From Stutzerimonas kirkiae (GTDB taxonomy: Bacteria; Pseudomonadota; Gammaproteobacteria; Pseudomonadales; Pseudomonadaceae), in NCBI RefSeq assembly GCF_004327335.1, contig NZ_QJUO01000024.1:1-64000 (forward strand): a stretch of DNA of 64,000 nucleotides, in the 5' to 3' direction. Below, one piece after another: positions 36,723 through 46,569 of this stretch (the first letter of the stretch is position 1; each line of letters starts with the position of its first letter). The translations under genes were made by a program, and so were the position numbers. The notes below the pieces were generated by a model. It made no database searches. It was given only the letters and a program-made list of their open reading frames with translations, and was not told the DNA's origin.

Positions 36723-36780
36723 CAGTGTGCGAGGCGAGGCCAAATCCCTGTCAAGCGCCTCCCTCCAGCTTCAGGCTTCC
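36723..36780. repeat. intergenic repeat, family E (copy 2)
   Basis: CAGTGTG, GAGGCCAAATCCCTGTCAAGC and CTCCAGCTTCAGGCTT match the copy at 23835-23890 in the same order and spacing. It lies between the heptamer array and the 3' end of the DUF2802 gene. Confidence 0.65.
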
Positions 36781-36793
36781 AGCCCATGGCTCG

Positions 36794-37225
36794 TTACGGC
36801 TTGCCACTTGGTACTTGCTTCCCCTTCGCCTGGTGCAGCTTGCTCATCAACTCGGCCTCGGAGTGGGACAGGCCGCATGACTGGGTCAGGTCCTCGACCG
36901 TGGCCCCCATGCCGACCAGCTTGGCGGCCTGGCTGAAGGAAAAGTTATTGGGATCGCGCAGCTCCAACTGGCCGATCTTGTCCGGCAGTGGGTCGACCAG
37001 CCGACGCAGTTCATGCAAGTCATCCCCCATGCGCACATTGCCCTCGAGGTAGGTGTCCAGCAGGCTGCCCAACTCCCTGATGCGCCGGTCACGTACGGCA
37101 TCACGCTCGCCCTGGCGCTGCGCCTGTATCCGTTGCGCTCTCAGCAACCACAGGCACAACCCCAGCAATCCGCAGCAGCAGACGGCCAGCGCGATCACCG
37201 CTCCGACCAGCGAGGCGATCAACAT
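36794..37225 (-). CDS. DUF2802 protein of the chemotaxis operon
   Basis: The 143-residue protein has one N-terminal membrane anchor (about residues 5-28), a coiled-coil region and the DUF2802 domain (NNFSFSQAAKLVGMGATVEDLTQSCGLSHSEAELM), which looks like a small helix-turn-helix-type fold. It is the last gene of the che/par/mot operon in Pseudomonas, 3 bases after cheW. Function is unknown. Confidence 0.85.
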   Translation of the reverse strand: MLIASLVGAVIALAVCCCGLLGLCLWLLRAQRIQAQRQGERDAVRDRRIRELGSLLDTYLEGNVRMGDDLHELRRLVDPLPDKIGQLELRDPNNFSFSQAAKLVGMGATVEDLTQSCGLSHSEAELMSKLHQAKGKQVPSGKP

Positions 37226-37228
37226 CGA

Positions 37229-37708
37229 TCAGATGCTCTCCAGTTCAGCCCACTCTTCATCGGTCATCATCTTCTCCAGCTCGACCAGGATCAGCAACTC
37301 GCCGTTCTTGTTGCAGACGCCCTGGATGAACTTGGCCGATTCGTCGTTCCCGACATTCGGCGCCGTCTCGATTTCCGACTGGCGCAGATACACCACCTCG
37401 GCCACGCTATCGACCAGGATGCCGACGACCTGGCGGTCGGCCTCGATGATGACGATACGGGTATTGTCCGAAACCGGCGCAGACGCCAGCCCGAAGCGCT
37501 GGCGGGTATCGATCACCGTCACCACGTTGCCACGCAGGTTGATGATGCCCAGGACATAATTCGGCGCACCGGGTACCGGCGCGATCTCGGTATAGCGCAA
37601 GACTTCCTGGACCTGCATGACATTGATGCCATAAGTCTCGTTGTCCAGACGGAACGTCACCCATTGCAATACCGGATCGTCAGCACCCTGTGCCGTAGTC
37701 AGTTTCAT
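37229..37708 (-). CDS. cheW: chemotaxis coupling protein CheW
   Basis: The 159-residue protein is a single CheW domain (WVTFRLDNETYGINVMQVQEVLRY...VPGAPNYVLGIINLRGNVVTVID). It couples chemoreceptors to CheA in the polar array. It follows the ParP-like gene by 174 bases and precedes DUF2802 by 3. Confidence 0.95.
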   Translation of the reverse strand: MKLTTAQGADDPVLQWVTFRLDNETYGINVMQVQEVLRYTEIAPVPGAPNYVLGIINLRGNVVTVIDTRQRFGLASAPVSDNTRIVIIEADRQVVGILVDSVAEVVYLRQSEIETAPNVGNDESAKFIQGVCNKNGELLILVELEKMMTDEEWAELESI

Positions 37709-37882
37709 AAGCTACCCCTCCAAGAAAACATCTGCGACGCTCTGTTCCATAACGGCCGGAGAGCCCGGCCCGCGAATCCGAAACCGTCCAATACCGCAAT
37801 CACTCACCACCAGCCTACGGGGCCGGGAGGCATCTGCCGCAGTATTGCCGATTGAAGCCATTTTTCAATATCCGCCTGATGT

Positions 37883-38644
37883 TCAGCGTTCCTGGCGGAC
37901 AGCCCCACTGGCGATCATCCCGGCCAGGGACGAAACATCGAGCAAGGCGCACATATGTTCGATCACCGTACCTGCAAGCCAGGGGCGCTGGGTACGCTGC
38001 GAACGCCACTTGACCGCCTTAGGGTCGAGCAGGATCGAACGGCTCACCTGATGCACGGCCAGCCCCCATTCGTAGCCCTGCACGGAGATCACGTACTGCA
38101 AGCCTTCGCGGAACTCCTCCCGGTAGCGCTCGCCCATCACCCAGCGGGCCGTATCCAGTACCTTGAGATTACCGCTATTGCTGGGCAGGATGCCAAGGAA
38201 CCAGTCCGGCTGGCCAAACAGCGGGGTCAGTTCCTCACCGGCCAGCGAATGGATACTACCCAGGCTGATCAGCGGCACCGCCAGCGTCAGGCCGGCCACA
38301 TCGAACAACAGGCACTCGAACGGCGACCGCCCCCACTCCGGCGCCCCGCCTTCGATCAGTGGCGGAACCCCGGCAGGGGTAGCGTCCGCCACGGCCTGGA
38401 CGACGGGTTCGGCCACCACGGCCTGTTCCACCGTCACAACCGCGGGTTCGGCAACGGCGACGACAGCCGCTGGCGCCGCCACGGCCACCTCGACCGGAGG
38501 AGCATCGCGCAAGCGTTCCTGCAGCACCGCCGCCTGGAATTCCGCCTGGCTGATGGAGTCGACGGATTCCTGCAGCAAGGCATCGAGGTAGGACTGCAGC
38601 GCCTGCTGCGGGCGAGTCTGGGTCAGGACAGTGGTGCGACTCAT
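37883..38644 (-). CDS. CheW-domain polar array protein ParP
   Basis: The 253-residue protein has an N-terminal helix (SYLDALLQESVDSISQAEFQAAVLQERL), an Ala/Val/Pro-rich linker of ~50 residues, and a C-terminal CheW-like domain (LLFDVAGLTLAVPLISLGSI...). In Vibrio and Pseudomonas such proteins next to ParC (ParP) tether the chemotaxis array to the pole by binding CheA and ParC. Its place directly after parC supports the call. Confidence 0.8.
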   Translation of the reverse strand: MSRTTVLTQTRPQQALQSYLDALLQESVDSISQAEFQAAVLQERLRDAPPVEVAVAAPAAVVAVAEPAVVTVEQAVVAEPVVQAVADATPAGVPPLIEGGAPEWGRSPFECLLFDVAGLTLAVPLISLGSIHSLAGEELTPLFGQPDWFLGILPSNSGNLKVLDTARWVMGERYREEFREGLQYVISVQGYEWGLAVHQVSRSILLDPKAVKWRSQRTQRPWLAGTVIEHMCALLDVSSLAGMIASGAVRQER

Positions 38645-38713
38645 GGCATCAATCCGTTGGCGGCGGCGGAAGCATCGAAGGCCTGGGCACGAGGCATGAT
38701 CGGATATGGCATA

Positions 38714-39502
38714 TCAGGCGACCTGCGCAGCATTGCTCAAGGTCAGCAGATGCTTGAGCAGAACCTTGTAGGCCAGCACCGCCCGGCTGTTCGGATCGAA
38801 CTGCGAGGGCGTCAGGCCGGCGCGGCTGGCATCGCGCAGGCGGGTGTCGATGGGAATCATCGCCGGGCAGAGGTTCGCCTCGTAATCGCTGCGCAACAGC
38901 TTCAGGGCACTCAACGAGGCCTGGGTACGGCGATCGAACATCGTCGGCACAATGGTATAGGGCAGTGCCTGGCGACGGGAACGATTGATCATGGCCAGGG
39001 TGCTGACCATGCGTTCGAGGCCTTTCATCGCCAGGAACTCGGTCTGCACCGGTATCACCAGTTGCTGGCTGGCAGCCAGCGCGTTGACCATCAGCACTCC
39101 CAGCAGCGGCGGACTGTCGATGATCGCGTAATCGAAATCCTGCCATAGTTGCGACAGGCTCTTGGCGACCACCAGGCCCAGGCCGTTCTGGCCGCTCGAC
39201 TGGCGCTCCAGGGTGGCCAGCACGGTACTCGACGGCAACAGGGAAATGCGCTCATGGCTGGTCGACAGCAACAGTTGCCAGGGCAACCCCTCCGGAACGT
39301 TGCCCTCGTGCTGGAACAGGTCGAAGATGCTGTGCTCCAGGCTGTCCGGGTCATAGCCGAAATAGCTGGTCATCGACCCATGGGGGTCCAGGTCCAGCAC
39401 CACGACCCGCTTGCCGGCATCGGCAAGCAGGCCGGCCAGTGCAATGGACGTGGTGGTCTTGCCCACACCACCTTTCTGATTGGCGACTGCCCAGACTCTC
39501 AT
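38714..39502 (-). CDS. parC: ParA-family polar localisation ATPase ParC
   Basis: ATG 39502 starts at MRVWAVANQKGGVGKTTTS, the deviant Walker A of ParA proteins; the in-frame codons upstream are read through the motD tail and look non-coding. The 262-residue ATPase includes the switch region IIDSPPLLGVLMVNAL. In Vibrio and Pseudomonas this ParA homologue positions chemoreceptor clusters at the cell pole with ParP. It lies between motD and the ParP gene. It should not be confused with the topoisomerase IV subunit of the same name. Confidence 0.88.
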   Translation of the reverse strand: MRVWAVANQKGGVGKTTTSIALAGLLADAGKRVVVLDLDPHGSMTSYFGYDPDSLEHSIFDLFQHEGNVPEGLPWQLLLSTSHERISLLPSSTVLATLERQSSGQNGLGLVVAKSLSQLWQDFDYAIIDSPPLLGVLMVNALAASQQLVIPVQTEFLAMKGLERMVSTLAMINRSRRQALPYTIVPTMFDRRTQASLSALKLLRSDYEANLCPAMIPIDTRLRDASRAGLTPSQFDPNSRAVLAYKVLLKHLLTLSNAAQVA

Positions 39503-39596
39503 GCGCTTCTTTCCATCTCGGCCCACCGACTCCCCATCCCGGCCCAGCGACTCCGCCTGTTCGGCATGACCCTGGCCGCCTGTGTTTTGACGACCC

Positions 39597-40421
39597 TCAA
39601 CGAGTCGAAGCCGGTGCAGTTTGTGTGCCAGTGCGGCGCAGGGCCGCATCCGGCTGTGCATTGCCGCTGCCGACGCCACTGACGCTACGCCGCACATTCA
39701 GATTGCGCGAAACGACCAGGATCACCCGGCGATTGCTGGCACGCCCCTCCGCTGTCGCATTGTCCGCCGCCGGCTGGTATTCACCGTAACCAACCGCCGC
39801 CAGCCGCGCAGGATCGACACCGTTGCCTGCCAGTACCCGCACCACACTGCTGGCCCGCGCGGCGGAAAGCTCCCAGTTGGTCGGGTAGGTAGTGGTGTTG
39901 ATGGGCAGATTATCGGTGAAGCCCTCGACGTGCACAGGGTTCTCGAAGGGCGCCAGAATACTGGCAACCTTCTCGATCAGTTCGAAGGCATTGTCATTGG
40001 GCACAGCATCCCCGCTGGGGAACAGCAGGTTGGAACTCAACTCGATCTCGACCCACAGCTCGTTGCCGCGCACCTTCAACTGCTCGCTGCCGATCAGCTC
40101 GGCAAAAGCCTCGCGCACACTGTCGGCGATGCTCTCCAATGGGTCCTCGCTACCGCTGGCCTCGGGCTCGTCGACATTGGAGACCGCCGGCGTGGTGGTA
40201 CGCGCCCGCTCCTCACCCACGGGAATCGGCTTGACCGCCCGGTCGACCTGGTTGAACACCCCGACCAGGGACTCGGTAAGGATCTTGTACTTGCCCTCGT
40301 TGATCGAGGAAATCGAGTACATCACCACGAAGAAAGCGAACAGCAGCGTAATGAAGTCGGCATAGGAAACCATCCAGCGTTCGTGGTTCTCCGGCTCCTC
40401 CTGGCGCTTGCGTCGGGCCAT
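39597..40421 (-). CDS. motD: flagellar motor stator protein MotD
   Basis: The 274-residue MotB-type protein has one membrane helix with the proton-path aspartate in MVSYADFITLLFAFFVVMYS and a C-terminal OmpA/peptidoglycan-binding domain (VEGFTDNLPINTTTYPTNWELSAARASSVVRVL). MotCD is the second, torque-boosting stator of Pseudomonas. It follows motC by 6 bases. Confidence 0.94.
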   Translation of the reverse strand: MARRKRQEEPENHERWMVSYADFITLLFAFFVVMYSISSINEGKYKILTESLVGVFNQVDRAVKPIPVGEERARTTTPAVSNVDEPEASGSEDPLESIADSVREAFAELIGSEQLKVRGNELWVEIELSSNLLFPSGDAVPNDNAFELIEKVASILAPFENPVHVEGFTDNLPINTTTYPTNWELSAARASSVVRVLAGNGVDPARLAAVGYGEYQPAADNATAEGRASNRRVILVVSRNLNVRRSVSGVGSGNAQPDAALRRTGTQTAPASTR

Positions 40422-40427
40422 GGCGGA

Positions 40428-41168
40428 TCAGTCCACGAAGCCGTGCAGTTTCAGTTCGATCGAGCGGGGATTCTCCCCCTCGGCGATCGACAGGATGCCT
40501 TCCAGCAGCATCTCGCGGTAGACCGTCTGCCGCTGCACGACGCTCTTCAGCTTGTTGCCGACCGGCAGCAACAGCAGGTTGGCCATCCCAACGCCATAGA
40601 TGGTCGCCACGAACGCTACGGCGATGCCACTCCCCAGTTGGCCTGGGTCGGCCAGGTTGCCCATGACATGGATAAGCCCCATCACCGCGCCGATGATGCC
40701 GATGGTCGGCGCATAGCCGCCCATGCTCTCGAACACCTTGGCAGCCCGCAGGTCGCGGGTTTCCTGGGTGTACATATCGACTTCCATGATACTTCGAATG
40801 ACCTCGGGCTCGGCGCCGTCGACCAGCAGTTGCAGGCCCTTGCGCGCATAAGGATCACGCTCGCCCTCGGCGACCGGCTCCAGCCCCAACAGCCCCTCCT
40901 TGCGCGCGACATTGCTCCAGCCCGTCACCTGGCTGATACCGCGCAACAGATCGATGGCAGGCGGAAACAGGATCCACTTGAGAATGGATAGCGCCCGCAT
41001 GAAAATCGCGATGGGCGTCTGCAGCAGGACCGCGCCCAGGGTGCCGCCGAGCACGATCAACGCCGCCGGACCGTTGAGCAACGAGGAAATATGCCCGCCT
41101 TCGAGGAAATTGCCACCGACGATGGCAATGAAGGCCAGGACCAGTCCGATCAGGCTGAGAACATCCAT
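40428..41168 (-). CDS. motC: flagellar motor stator protein MotC
   Basis: The 246-residue MotA/TolQ/ExbB-type protein has four membrane segments and the cytoplasmic loop with EVIRSIMEVDMYTQETRDLRAAKVFESMGGYAPTIG. It forms the channel partner of MotD. It is 37 bases after cheB and 6 before motD. Confidence 0.94.
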   Translation of the reverse strand: MDVLSLIGLVLAFIAIVGGNFLEGGHISSLLNGPAALIVLGGTLGAVLLQTPIAIFMRALSILKWILFPPAIDLLRGISQVTGWSNVARKEGLLGLEPVAEGERDPYARKGLQLLVDGAEPEVIRSIMEVDMYTQETRDLRAAKVFESMGGYAPTIGIIGAVMGLIHVMGNLADPGQLGSGIAVAFVATIYGVGMANLLLLPVGNKLKSVVQRQTVYREMLLEGILSIAEGENPRSIELKLHGFVD

Positions 41169-41205
41169 CAGCGATCACCCTTCGCGTTCGTGCGGAGCAG
41201 GCACC

Positions 41206-42318
41206 TCATAGGCAGGCCTCGCCGAGATACCGGCCGATATCGTCCAGGCTGTAGACCGCATCATCCAGCCCGGCCTTGACGATGGCCATGGGCATGCCAT
41301 AGATGACGCAGCTGGCTTCGTCCTGCGCCCAGATCTGGCTACCGGCCTGCTTCAGCAGTCGCGCACCCTCACGCCCGTCAGCCCCCATGCCGGTGAGCAC
41401 CACGGCCAGCACCTTGTCATTGAAAGCCTTGGCAGCCGAGCCGAAGGTGATATCCACGCAGGGCTTGTAATTCAGGCGATCATCGCCGGGTAGAATCCGC
41501 ACACTGCCACGCCCATCGACCATCATCTGCTTGCCACCCGGCGCCAACAGCGCCAGGCCGGGCCGCAACACATCACCGTCTTCGGCCTCCTTGACGCTGA
41601 TACGGCACAGTTTGTCCAGCCGTTCGGCGAAAGCCCTGGTGAAGGCCGCCGGCATATGCTGGATCAGCACGATCGGCGCCGGGAAGTTGCCCGGCAACTG
41701 TGTCAGCACCCGCTGCAGGGCGACCGGCCCGCCGGTGGAAGTGCCAATCGCCACCAGCCTGTAGGCCTTGCGCTTGGGCGCCGCCGAAGTGGCGGGCGCC
41801 GGTGCGGCAGTGGCAGCCTGCTGGGTGCGGCTGGCGCCCGGAGATGAGCCGGCGGCGGGCCTGGCCGCTGGCCGTGGCGCACTGACGATGGACGTGCCGG
41901 AAAAACCGTTGTAGCGCCGGTTGCTGCGCGAGACGGTGAGCACCTTCTCGCACAACATCTGCTTGACCTTCTCCGGGTTGCGCGAAATATCTTCGAAGTT
42001 CTTCGGCAGATAATCGACAGCACCGGCATCCAGCGCGTCGAGCGTGACCCTGGCGCCTTCGTGGGTCAGCGAAGAGAACATCAGTACCGGTGTCGGGCAC
42101 GTCTGCATGATCTGCCGTACCGCCGTGATGCCATCCATCATCGGCATTTCATAGTCCATGGTGATGACATCAGGCTTGAGCGCCTGGGTCCGTTCCACGG
42201 CTTCACGACCATTATTGGCCGTACCGACAACCTGAATCTGCGGGTCGGATGAAAGGATTTCGGTAACGCGCCGGCGGAAAAAACCGGAATCGTCGACTAC
42301 CAGCACCTTGACTACCAT
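41206..42318 (-). CDS. cheB: chemotaxis methylesterase response regulator CheB
   Basis: ATG 42318 follows TTAGGAG, which decides the start. The 370-residue protein has a receiver domain ([21 protein letters not shown]), a Pro/Ala-rich linker and a methylesterase domain with [18 protein letters not shown] and LTGMGADG (catalytic Ser-His-Asp). It demethylates receptors during adaptation. CheR is not next to it, as in other Pseudomonas. Confidence 0.95.
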   Translation of the reverse strand: MVVKVLVVDDSGFFRRRVTEILSSDPQIQVVGTANNGREAVERTQALKPDVITMDYEMPMMDGITAVRQIMQTCPTPVLMFSSLTHEGARVTLDALDAGAVDYLPKNFEDISRNPEKVKQMLCEKVLTVSRSNRRYNGFSGTSIVSAPRPAARPAAGSSPGASRTQQAATAAPAPATSAAPKRKAYRLVAIGTSTGGPVALQRVLTQLPGNFPAPIVLIQHMPAAFTRAFAERLDKLCRISVKEAEDGDVLRPGLALLAPGGKQMMVDGRGSVRILPGDDRLNYKPCVDITFGSAAKAFNDKVLAVVLTGMGADGREGARLLKQAGSQIWAQDEASCVIYGMPMAIVKAGLDDAVYSLDDIGRYLGEACL

Positions 42319-42356
42319 AAAAACTCCTAACAGCCGCCCTCGCGGCCCCCTACGGG

Positions 42357-44549
42357 TCAGCCGCGGCGCGCGTAGCGCTTGAGCATGCTGGGAACATCCA
42401 GAATCAACGCGATCCGGCCATCCCCGGTGATGGTCGCGCCAGACATGCCGGGTGTTCCCTGCAGCATCTTGCCAAGTGGTTTGATAACGACTTCTTCCTG
42501 GCCGATCAGTTGATCGACGACGAAACCGATGCTCTGGTTGCCGACACTGAGGATCACCACATGCCCCTCGCGCTGCATCTCCTGTTCGGCACCGCGCACC
42601 AGCCAGCGCTTGAGATAGAACAGCGGCAGAGCCTTGTCGCGCACGATCACCACTTCCTGGCCGTCGACCACATTGGTACGCGACAGGTCCAGATGGAATA
42701 TCTCGTTCACATTGACCAGCGGGAAAGCGAACGCCTGCTGGCCCAGCATGACCATCAGGGTCGGCATGATCGCCAGCGTCAGCGGAACCTTGATCACCAC
42801 GCGCGTGCCCACATCCCTGGTGGAGAACACGTTGACGGTGCCATTGAGCTGGGAAATCTTGGTCTTGACCACGTCCATACCGACACCACGACCGGAAACA
42901 TCGGAGATTTCCGTCTTGGTCGAGAAGCCCGGGGCGAAGATCAGGTTGTAGCATTCGAGTTCGCTGAGGCGCTCGGCGGCGTCCTTGTCCAGCATGCCCT
43001 TCTCTACCGCCTTGGCGCGCAGGATATTGGCATCCATCCCTTTGCCGTCGTCGGTGATCTGCAGCAGGATGTGGTCCCCCTCCTGCTCCGCCGACAATAC
43101 CACCCGGCCAACCCTCGGCTTACCCGCCGCCTCGCGCTCTTCCGGCAATTCGATACCGTGGTCGGCGGAGTTGCGCACCAAGTGCACCAGCGGATCGGCC
43201 AGGGCCTCGACCAGGTTCTTGTCCAGGTCGGTTTCTTCACCGACCAGCTCCAGGTTGATTTCCTTCTTCAGGTTGCGCGCGATATCCCGTACCAGGCGTG
43301 GGAAGCGGCCGAAGACCTTCTTGATCGGCTGCATGCGGGTCTTCATCACCGCGCTCTGCAAGTCGGCGGTCACCACATCGAGATTGGAAACCGCCTTGGA
43401 CATGGCTTCGTCGCCACTGTTGGAGCCAAGCCGCACCAGGCGGTTACGCACCAGCACCAGCTCGCCCACCATGTTCATGATGTCGTCGAGGCGTGCGGTA
43501 TCCACGCGCACGGTCGTCTCGGTTTCCGCAGCCCCCTTCTCGCCCGCAGCGGCTGGCGCGCGCTTGGGCGCTTCGGGCTTGGCCGCAGCAGCGGGGGCGG
43601 CAACCGGCTTGGCCGCCGGCTTCGGCTCGGGCTTCGGTGTGCTGGCAGGCTTTGCAGCGGCCGGCGCGGCCGCCTGCGGCGGCTCGCCCGCATCGGGCTT
43701 GAACTGTCCCTTGCCATGCAACTGGTCCAGCAAGGCTTCGAATTCGTCGTCCGTGATATGGTCAGTGGCCGCCGGTTCCGCAGGCTCCACGGGCGCGGCC
43801 GGAGCAGCGGCTGAGGCACTATCCCCCTTGCCCGCCGTGAACTGGCCCTTGCCATGCAACTGATCCAGCAGCGACTCGAACTCGTCATCGGTGATTTCAT
43901 CGCCACCCGGCGCCGCCACGGCGGTCTGCGGCGCTGCCGGGGCAACGGCGTCGGCATTGAACTGGCCATCGCCATGCAACTGGTCCAGCAGCGACTCGAA
44001 CTCCGCGTCGGTGATCTCATTCATCGTCGCACCGGCGACCGGCTCGGCCGCCGCATCGAGCAGTTGCTCGAACTCGGCATCGGCAGTCACTGCATCCGGC
44101 TCGGGTTCAGGCTCCGGTGCGGCCACCGCTTCGACGACAGGCGCGGGCGCATCCGCGGCGCCCGGCGTGGCCAGCCGCGTCAGGGCCGCCAGCAGCTCTG
44201 GCGAGGCCGGCGTCAGTTCGCTTCGCTCGCGCACCTGATCGAACATGGCATTGACCGCATCCAGTGCCTGCAGGACCACGTCCATCAGTTCGGAATCGAC
44301 CCGACGCTCCCCCTTGCGCAGGATGTCGAAGACATTCTCCGCGATATGGCAGCACTCGACCAACTCATGCAACTGCAGGAACCCAGCGCCCCCTTTTACC
44401 GTATGAAAGCCGCGAAAAATCGCATTGAGCAACGACATGTCATCGGGGCTGCTCTCCAGCTCCACCAGTTGCTCTGACAATAGTTCGAGAATCTCGCCGG
44501 CCTCAACCAGAAAGTCCTGGAGGATTTCCTCGTCGGCGTCGAAGCTCAT
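42357..44549 (-). CDS. cheA: chemotaxis histidine kinase CheA with a triple linker repeat
   Basis: ATG 44549 ([13 protein letters not shown]) is preferred; it follows AGGGGA by 7 bases, while GTG 44555 would add two residues. The 730-residue kinase has an HPt domain with His49 ([10 protein letters not shown]), a long acidic/Ala-Pro linker, a dimerisation domain, HATPase ([24 protein letters not shown]) and a C-terminal CheW-like domain. No recognisable P2 domain is seen. Instead the linker holds three near-identical 19-residue units (179-197, 219-237, 265-283; unit [19 protein letters not shown]) and one degenerate one near 156. Confidence 0.94.
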   Translation of the reverse strand: MSFDADEEILQDFLVEAGEILELLSEQLVELESSPDDMSLLNAIFRGFHTVKGGAGFLQLHELVECCHIAENVFDILRKGERRVDSELMDVVLQALDAVNAMFDQVRERSELTPASPELLAALTRLATPGAADAPAPVVEAVAAPEPEPEPDAVTADAEFEQLLDAAAEPVAGATMNEITDAEFESLLDQLHGDGQFNADAVAPAAPQTAVAAPGGDEITDDEFESLLDQLHGKGQFTAGKGDSASAAAPAAPVEPAEPAATDHITDDEFEALLDQLHGKGQFKPDAGEPPQAAAPAAAKPASTPKPEPKPAAKPVAAPAAAAKPEAPKRAPAAAGEKGAAETETTVRVDTARLDDIMNMVGELVLVRNRLVRLGSNSGDEAMSKAVSNLDVVTADLQSAVMKTRMQPIKKVFGRFPRLVRDIARNLKKEINLELVGEETDLDKNLVEALADPLVHLVRNSADHGIELPEEREAAGKPRVGRVVLSAEQEGDHILLQITDDGKGMDANILRAKAVEKGMLDKDAAERLSELECYNLIFAPGFSTKTEISDVSGRGVGMDVVKTKISQLNGTVNVFSTRDVGTRVVIKVPLTLAIMPTLMVMLGQQAFAFPLVNVNEIFHLDLSRTNVVDGQEVVIVRDKALPLFYLKRWLVRGAEQEMQREGHVVILSVGNQSIGFVVDQLIGQEEVVIKPLGKMLQGTPGMSGATITGDGRIALILDVPSMLKRYARRG

Positions 44550-44560
44550 ATGCACATCCC

Positions 44561-45352
44561 CTAAAAGCCCAAGCTCGAAAGCAGATCGTCAACATCATCC
44601 TGACCGGACACGACATCCTTACGCATATCGGCATTCATTTGCGGACCTTCACCTTTGGAAGGTTCTTTTTGTTCTTTAAGCTTCTGCTGCTCGGCCAACA
44701 TCGCATCATGGTCATGCTGGATACCGGCGAACTGGTCGACCTGCCCGGCCATCAGCACCAGCTTGAGCAAGTTGCTTTCAAGCTCGGTGATAAGCCCGGT
44801 GACACGCTTGATCACCTGGCCGGTCAGGTCCTGGAAATCCTGGGCCAGCATGATTTCACGCAGATTGCGTGACAGTTGCTCGCTGTCGCCCATGCCGCGC
44901 TTGAGAAAATCGTCGATACGCCGCGCCAGTTCGCGAAACTGCTCGGCATTCATCTCCCGGCGCATGAAACGCTGCCAGTCGGCTGTCAGGCTCTGGGATT
45001 CGTAGCTGATGTAGTTGACCAGTGGCGCGCATTCCTCGACCAGGTCCATGGTCCGGTTGGCGGCCTTCTCGGTCATCTGCACCACATAGGAAAGCCGGTT
45101 GGTGGCATCGGTGATCTGGGATGCCTCGATCTCGCCCCGGGTGTCGATCTCCAGCTTGAGGATCGCGTTGTGCAGCTCACGCGTCAATTTGCCGACTTCC
45201 TGGTAGAGGCCACGATCGCGCGTCTGGTTGAGCTTGTGGATCAGTTGCACCGCATCATCGAAACGACCTGCGTCAAGGCTCTCCACCAACTGGTGGGCTT
45301 CCTCCTTGAGCGCTTGCTGGAATTCGCTGATGTTCTCTTCTGCCTGCGTCAT
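44561..45352 (-). CDS. cheZ: CheY-P phosphatase CheZ
   Basis: The 263-residue helical protein has the CheZ catalytic helix motif AQDFQDLTGQVIKRV and the C-terminal CheY-binding peptide VDDLLSSLGF. It dephosphorylates CheY. It lies between cheY and cheA in the same transcription unit. Confidence 0.95.
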   Translation of the reverse strand: MTQAEENISEFQQALKEEAHQLVESLDAGRFDDAVQLIHKLNQTRDRGLYQEVGKLTRELHNAILKLEIDTRGEIEASQITDATNRLSYVVQMTEKAANRTMDLVEECAPLVNYISYESQSLTADWQRFMRREMNAEQFRELARRIDDFLKRGMGDSEQLSRNLREIMLAQDFQDLTGQVIKRVTGLITELESNLLKLVLMAGQVDQFAGIQHDHDAMLAEQQKLKEQKEPSKGEGPQMNADMRKDVVSGQDDVDDLLSSLGF

Positions 45353-45371
45353 ATTGCCCTCACAGCACTGG

Positions 45372-45746
45372 TCAGCCGTTGACGCGCTCGAAGATCTTCT
45401 CGATCTTGTCCTTGAGCACCTGGGCAGTGAACGGTTTGACCACGTAACCGTTCACCCCGGCCTGTGCCGCCTCGATGATCTGGTCGCGCTTGGCCTCGGC
45501 GGTCACCATCAGCACCGGCAGGTGCTTGAGGCGCTCGTCCGCGCGCACGATGCGCAACAGCTCGATGCCGCTCATGCCCGGCATGTTCCAGTCGGTCACG
45601 AGGAAATCGAAACTGCCGCTCTTGAGCATCGGCAGTGCCGTAGTGCCGTCGTCCGCCTCGGCGGTGTTGGTGAACCCCAGGTCACGCAGCAGGTTCTTGA
45701 TGATCCGTCGCATCGTCGAGAAGTCATCGACGATGAGGATTTTCAT
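45372..45746 (-). CDS. cheY: chemotaxis response regulator CheY
   Basis: The 124-residue receiver protein starts [15 protein letters not shown] and has the phospho-acceptor Asp in [11 protein letters not shown], plus Thr and Lys in MVTAEA and VVKPFT. An in-frame TTG four codons upstream sits 5 bases after GGAGG and is an alternative start, but homologues begin at MKIL. It binds the motor switch FliM when phosphorylated. Confidence 0.95.
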   Translation of the reverse strand: MKILIVDDFSTMRRIIKNLLRDLGFTNTAEADDGTTALPMLKSGSFDFLVTDWNMPGMSGIELLRIVRADERLKHLPVLMVTAEAKRDQIIEAAQAGVNGYVVKPFTAQVLKDKIEKIFERVNG

Positions 45747-45825
45747 GTTCTTGTCCAAGTCGACCTCCATAGATCGCAAAATGCAGTCACCGCCAGGAGC
45801 GCTCCCACCTCGCGAAGATAACCCA

Positions 45826-46569
45826 TCAATTCGAACGCCATTCACTGAGGCGTGCACGCAAGCGTGCCGCACACTGGCTATGCAACTGGCTGACCCTCGA
45901 CTCGCTGACGCCAAGCACCTGCCCGATCTCCTTCAGATTCAATTCTTCGTCGTAATACAGGGAAAGTACAAGCTTCTCGCGCTCGGGCAGGTTGGCGATG
46001 GCACCGGCCAGCGCGCGCTGGAACCGCTCATCCTCGAGATCGCGGAAAGGCTCGGGATGCGCGCTGTCGTCATTCTCGCCGAACTCCCCATGCTCTCCCT
46101 GCAACAGATCGTCGAAGCTGAAAAGCCGGCTGCCCAGGGTATCGCCAAGCATGCCGTAGTATTCATCCAGGCTGACTTCCAGCTCGGCGGCGACCTCCTG
46201 GTCCCGGGCATCACGGCCGGTGCGCGACTCGACGGCGCGAATCGCCTCGCTGACCATCCGCGAATTGCGGTGGACCGAACGCGGGGCCCAGTCGCCCTTG
46301 CGGATCTCGTCGAGCATCGCCCCACGGATACGGATACCGGCATAGGTCTCGAAGCTTGCGCCCTTGCCCATGTCGTATTTCTTTGCCGCTTCCAGCAGAC
46401 CGATCATCCCGGCCTGCATCAGGTCGTCGACCTGGACACTGGCCGGCAGACGCGCCAACAGGTGATAGGCAATGCGCTTGACCAACGGCGCATACTGCTC
46501 GACCAACCGATATTGTTCATCCCTGCCCTGGCTCTTGCTGTAATACATGCCCAATCCAGCCGCTGTCAT
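45826..46569 (-). CDS. fliA: flagellar sigma factor FliA (sigma-28)
   Basis: The 247-residue sigma factor has regions 2 ([50 protein letters not shown]), 3 and 4 ([40 protein letters not shown]). It drives flagellin and chemotaxis genes after hook completion. Its ATG overlaps the fleN stop by four bases. One strong FliA-type promoter in this window lies at 5216-5242. Confidence 0.96.
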   Translation of the reverse strand: MTAAGLGMYYSKSQGRDEQYRLVEQYAPLVKRIAYHLLARLPASVQVDDLMQAGMIGLLEAAKKYDMGKGASFETYAGIRIRGAMLDEIRKGDWAPRSVHRNSRMVSEAIRAVESRTGRDARDQEVAAELEVSLDEYYGMLGDTLGSRLFSFDDLLQGEHGEFGENDDSAHPEPFRDLEDERFQRALAGAIANLPEREKLVLSLYYDEELNLKEIGQVLGVSESRVSQLHSQCAARLRARLSEWRSN

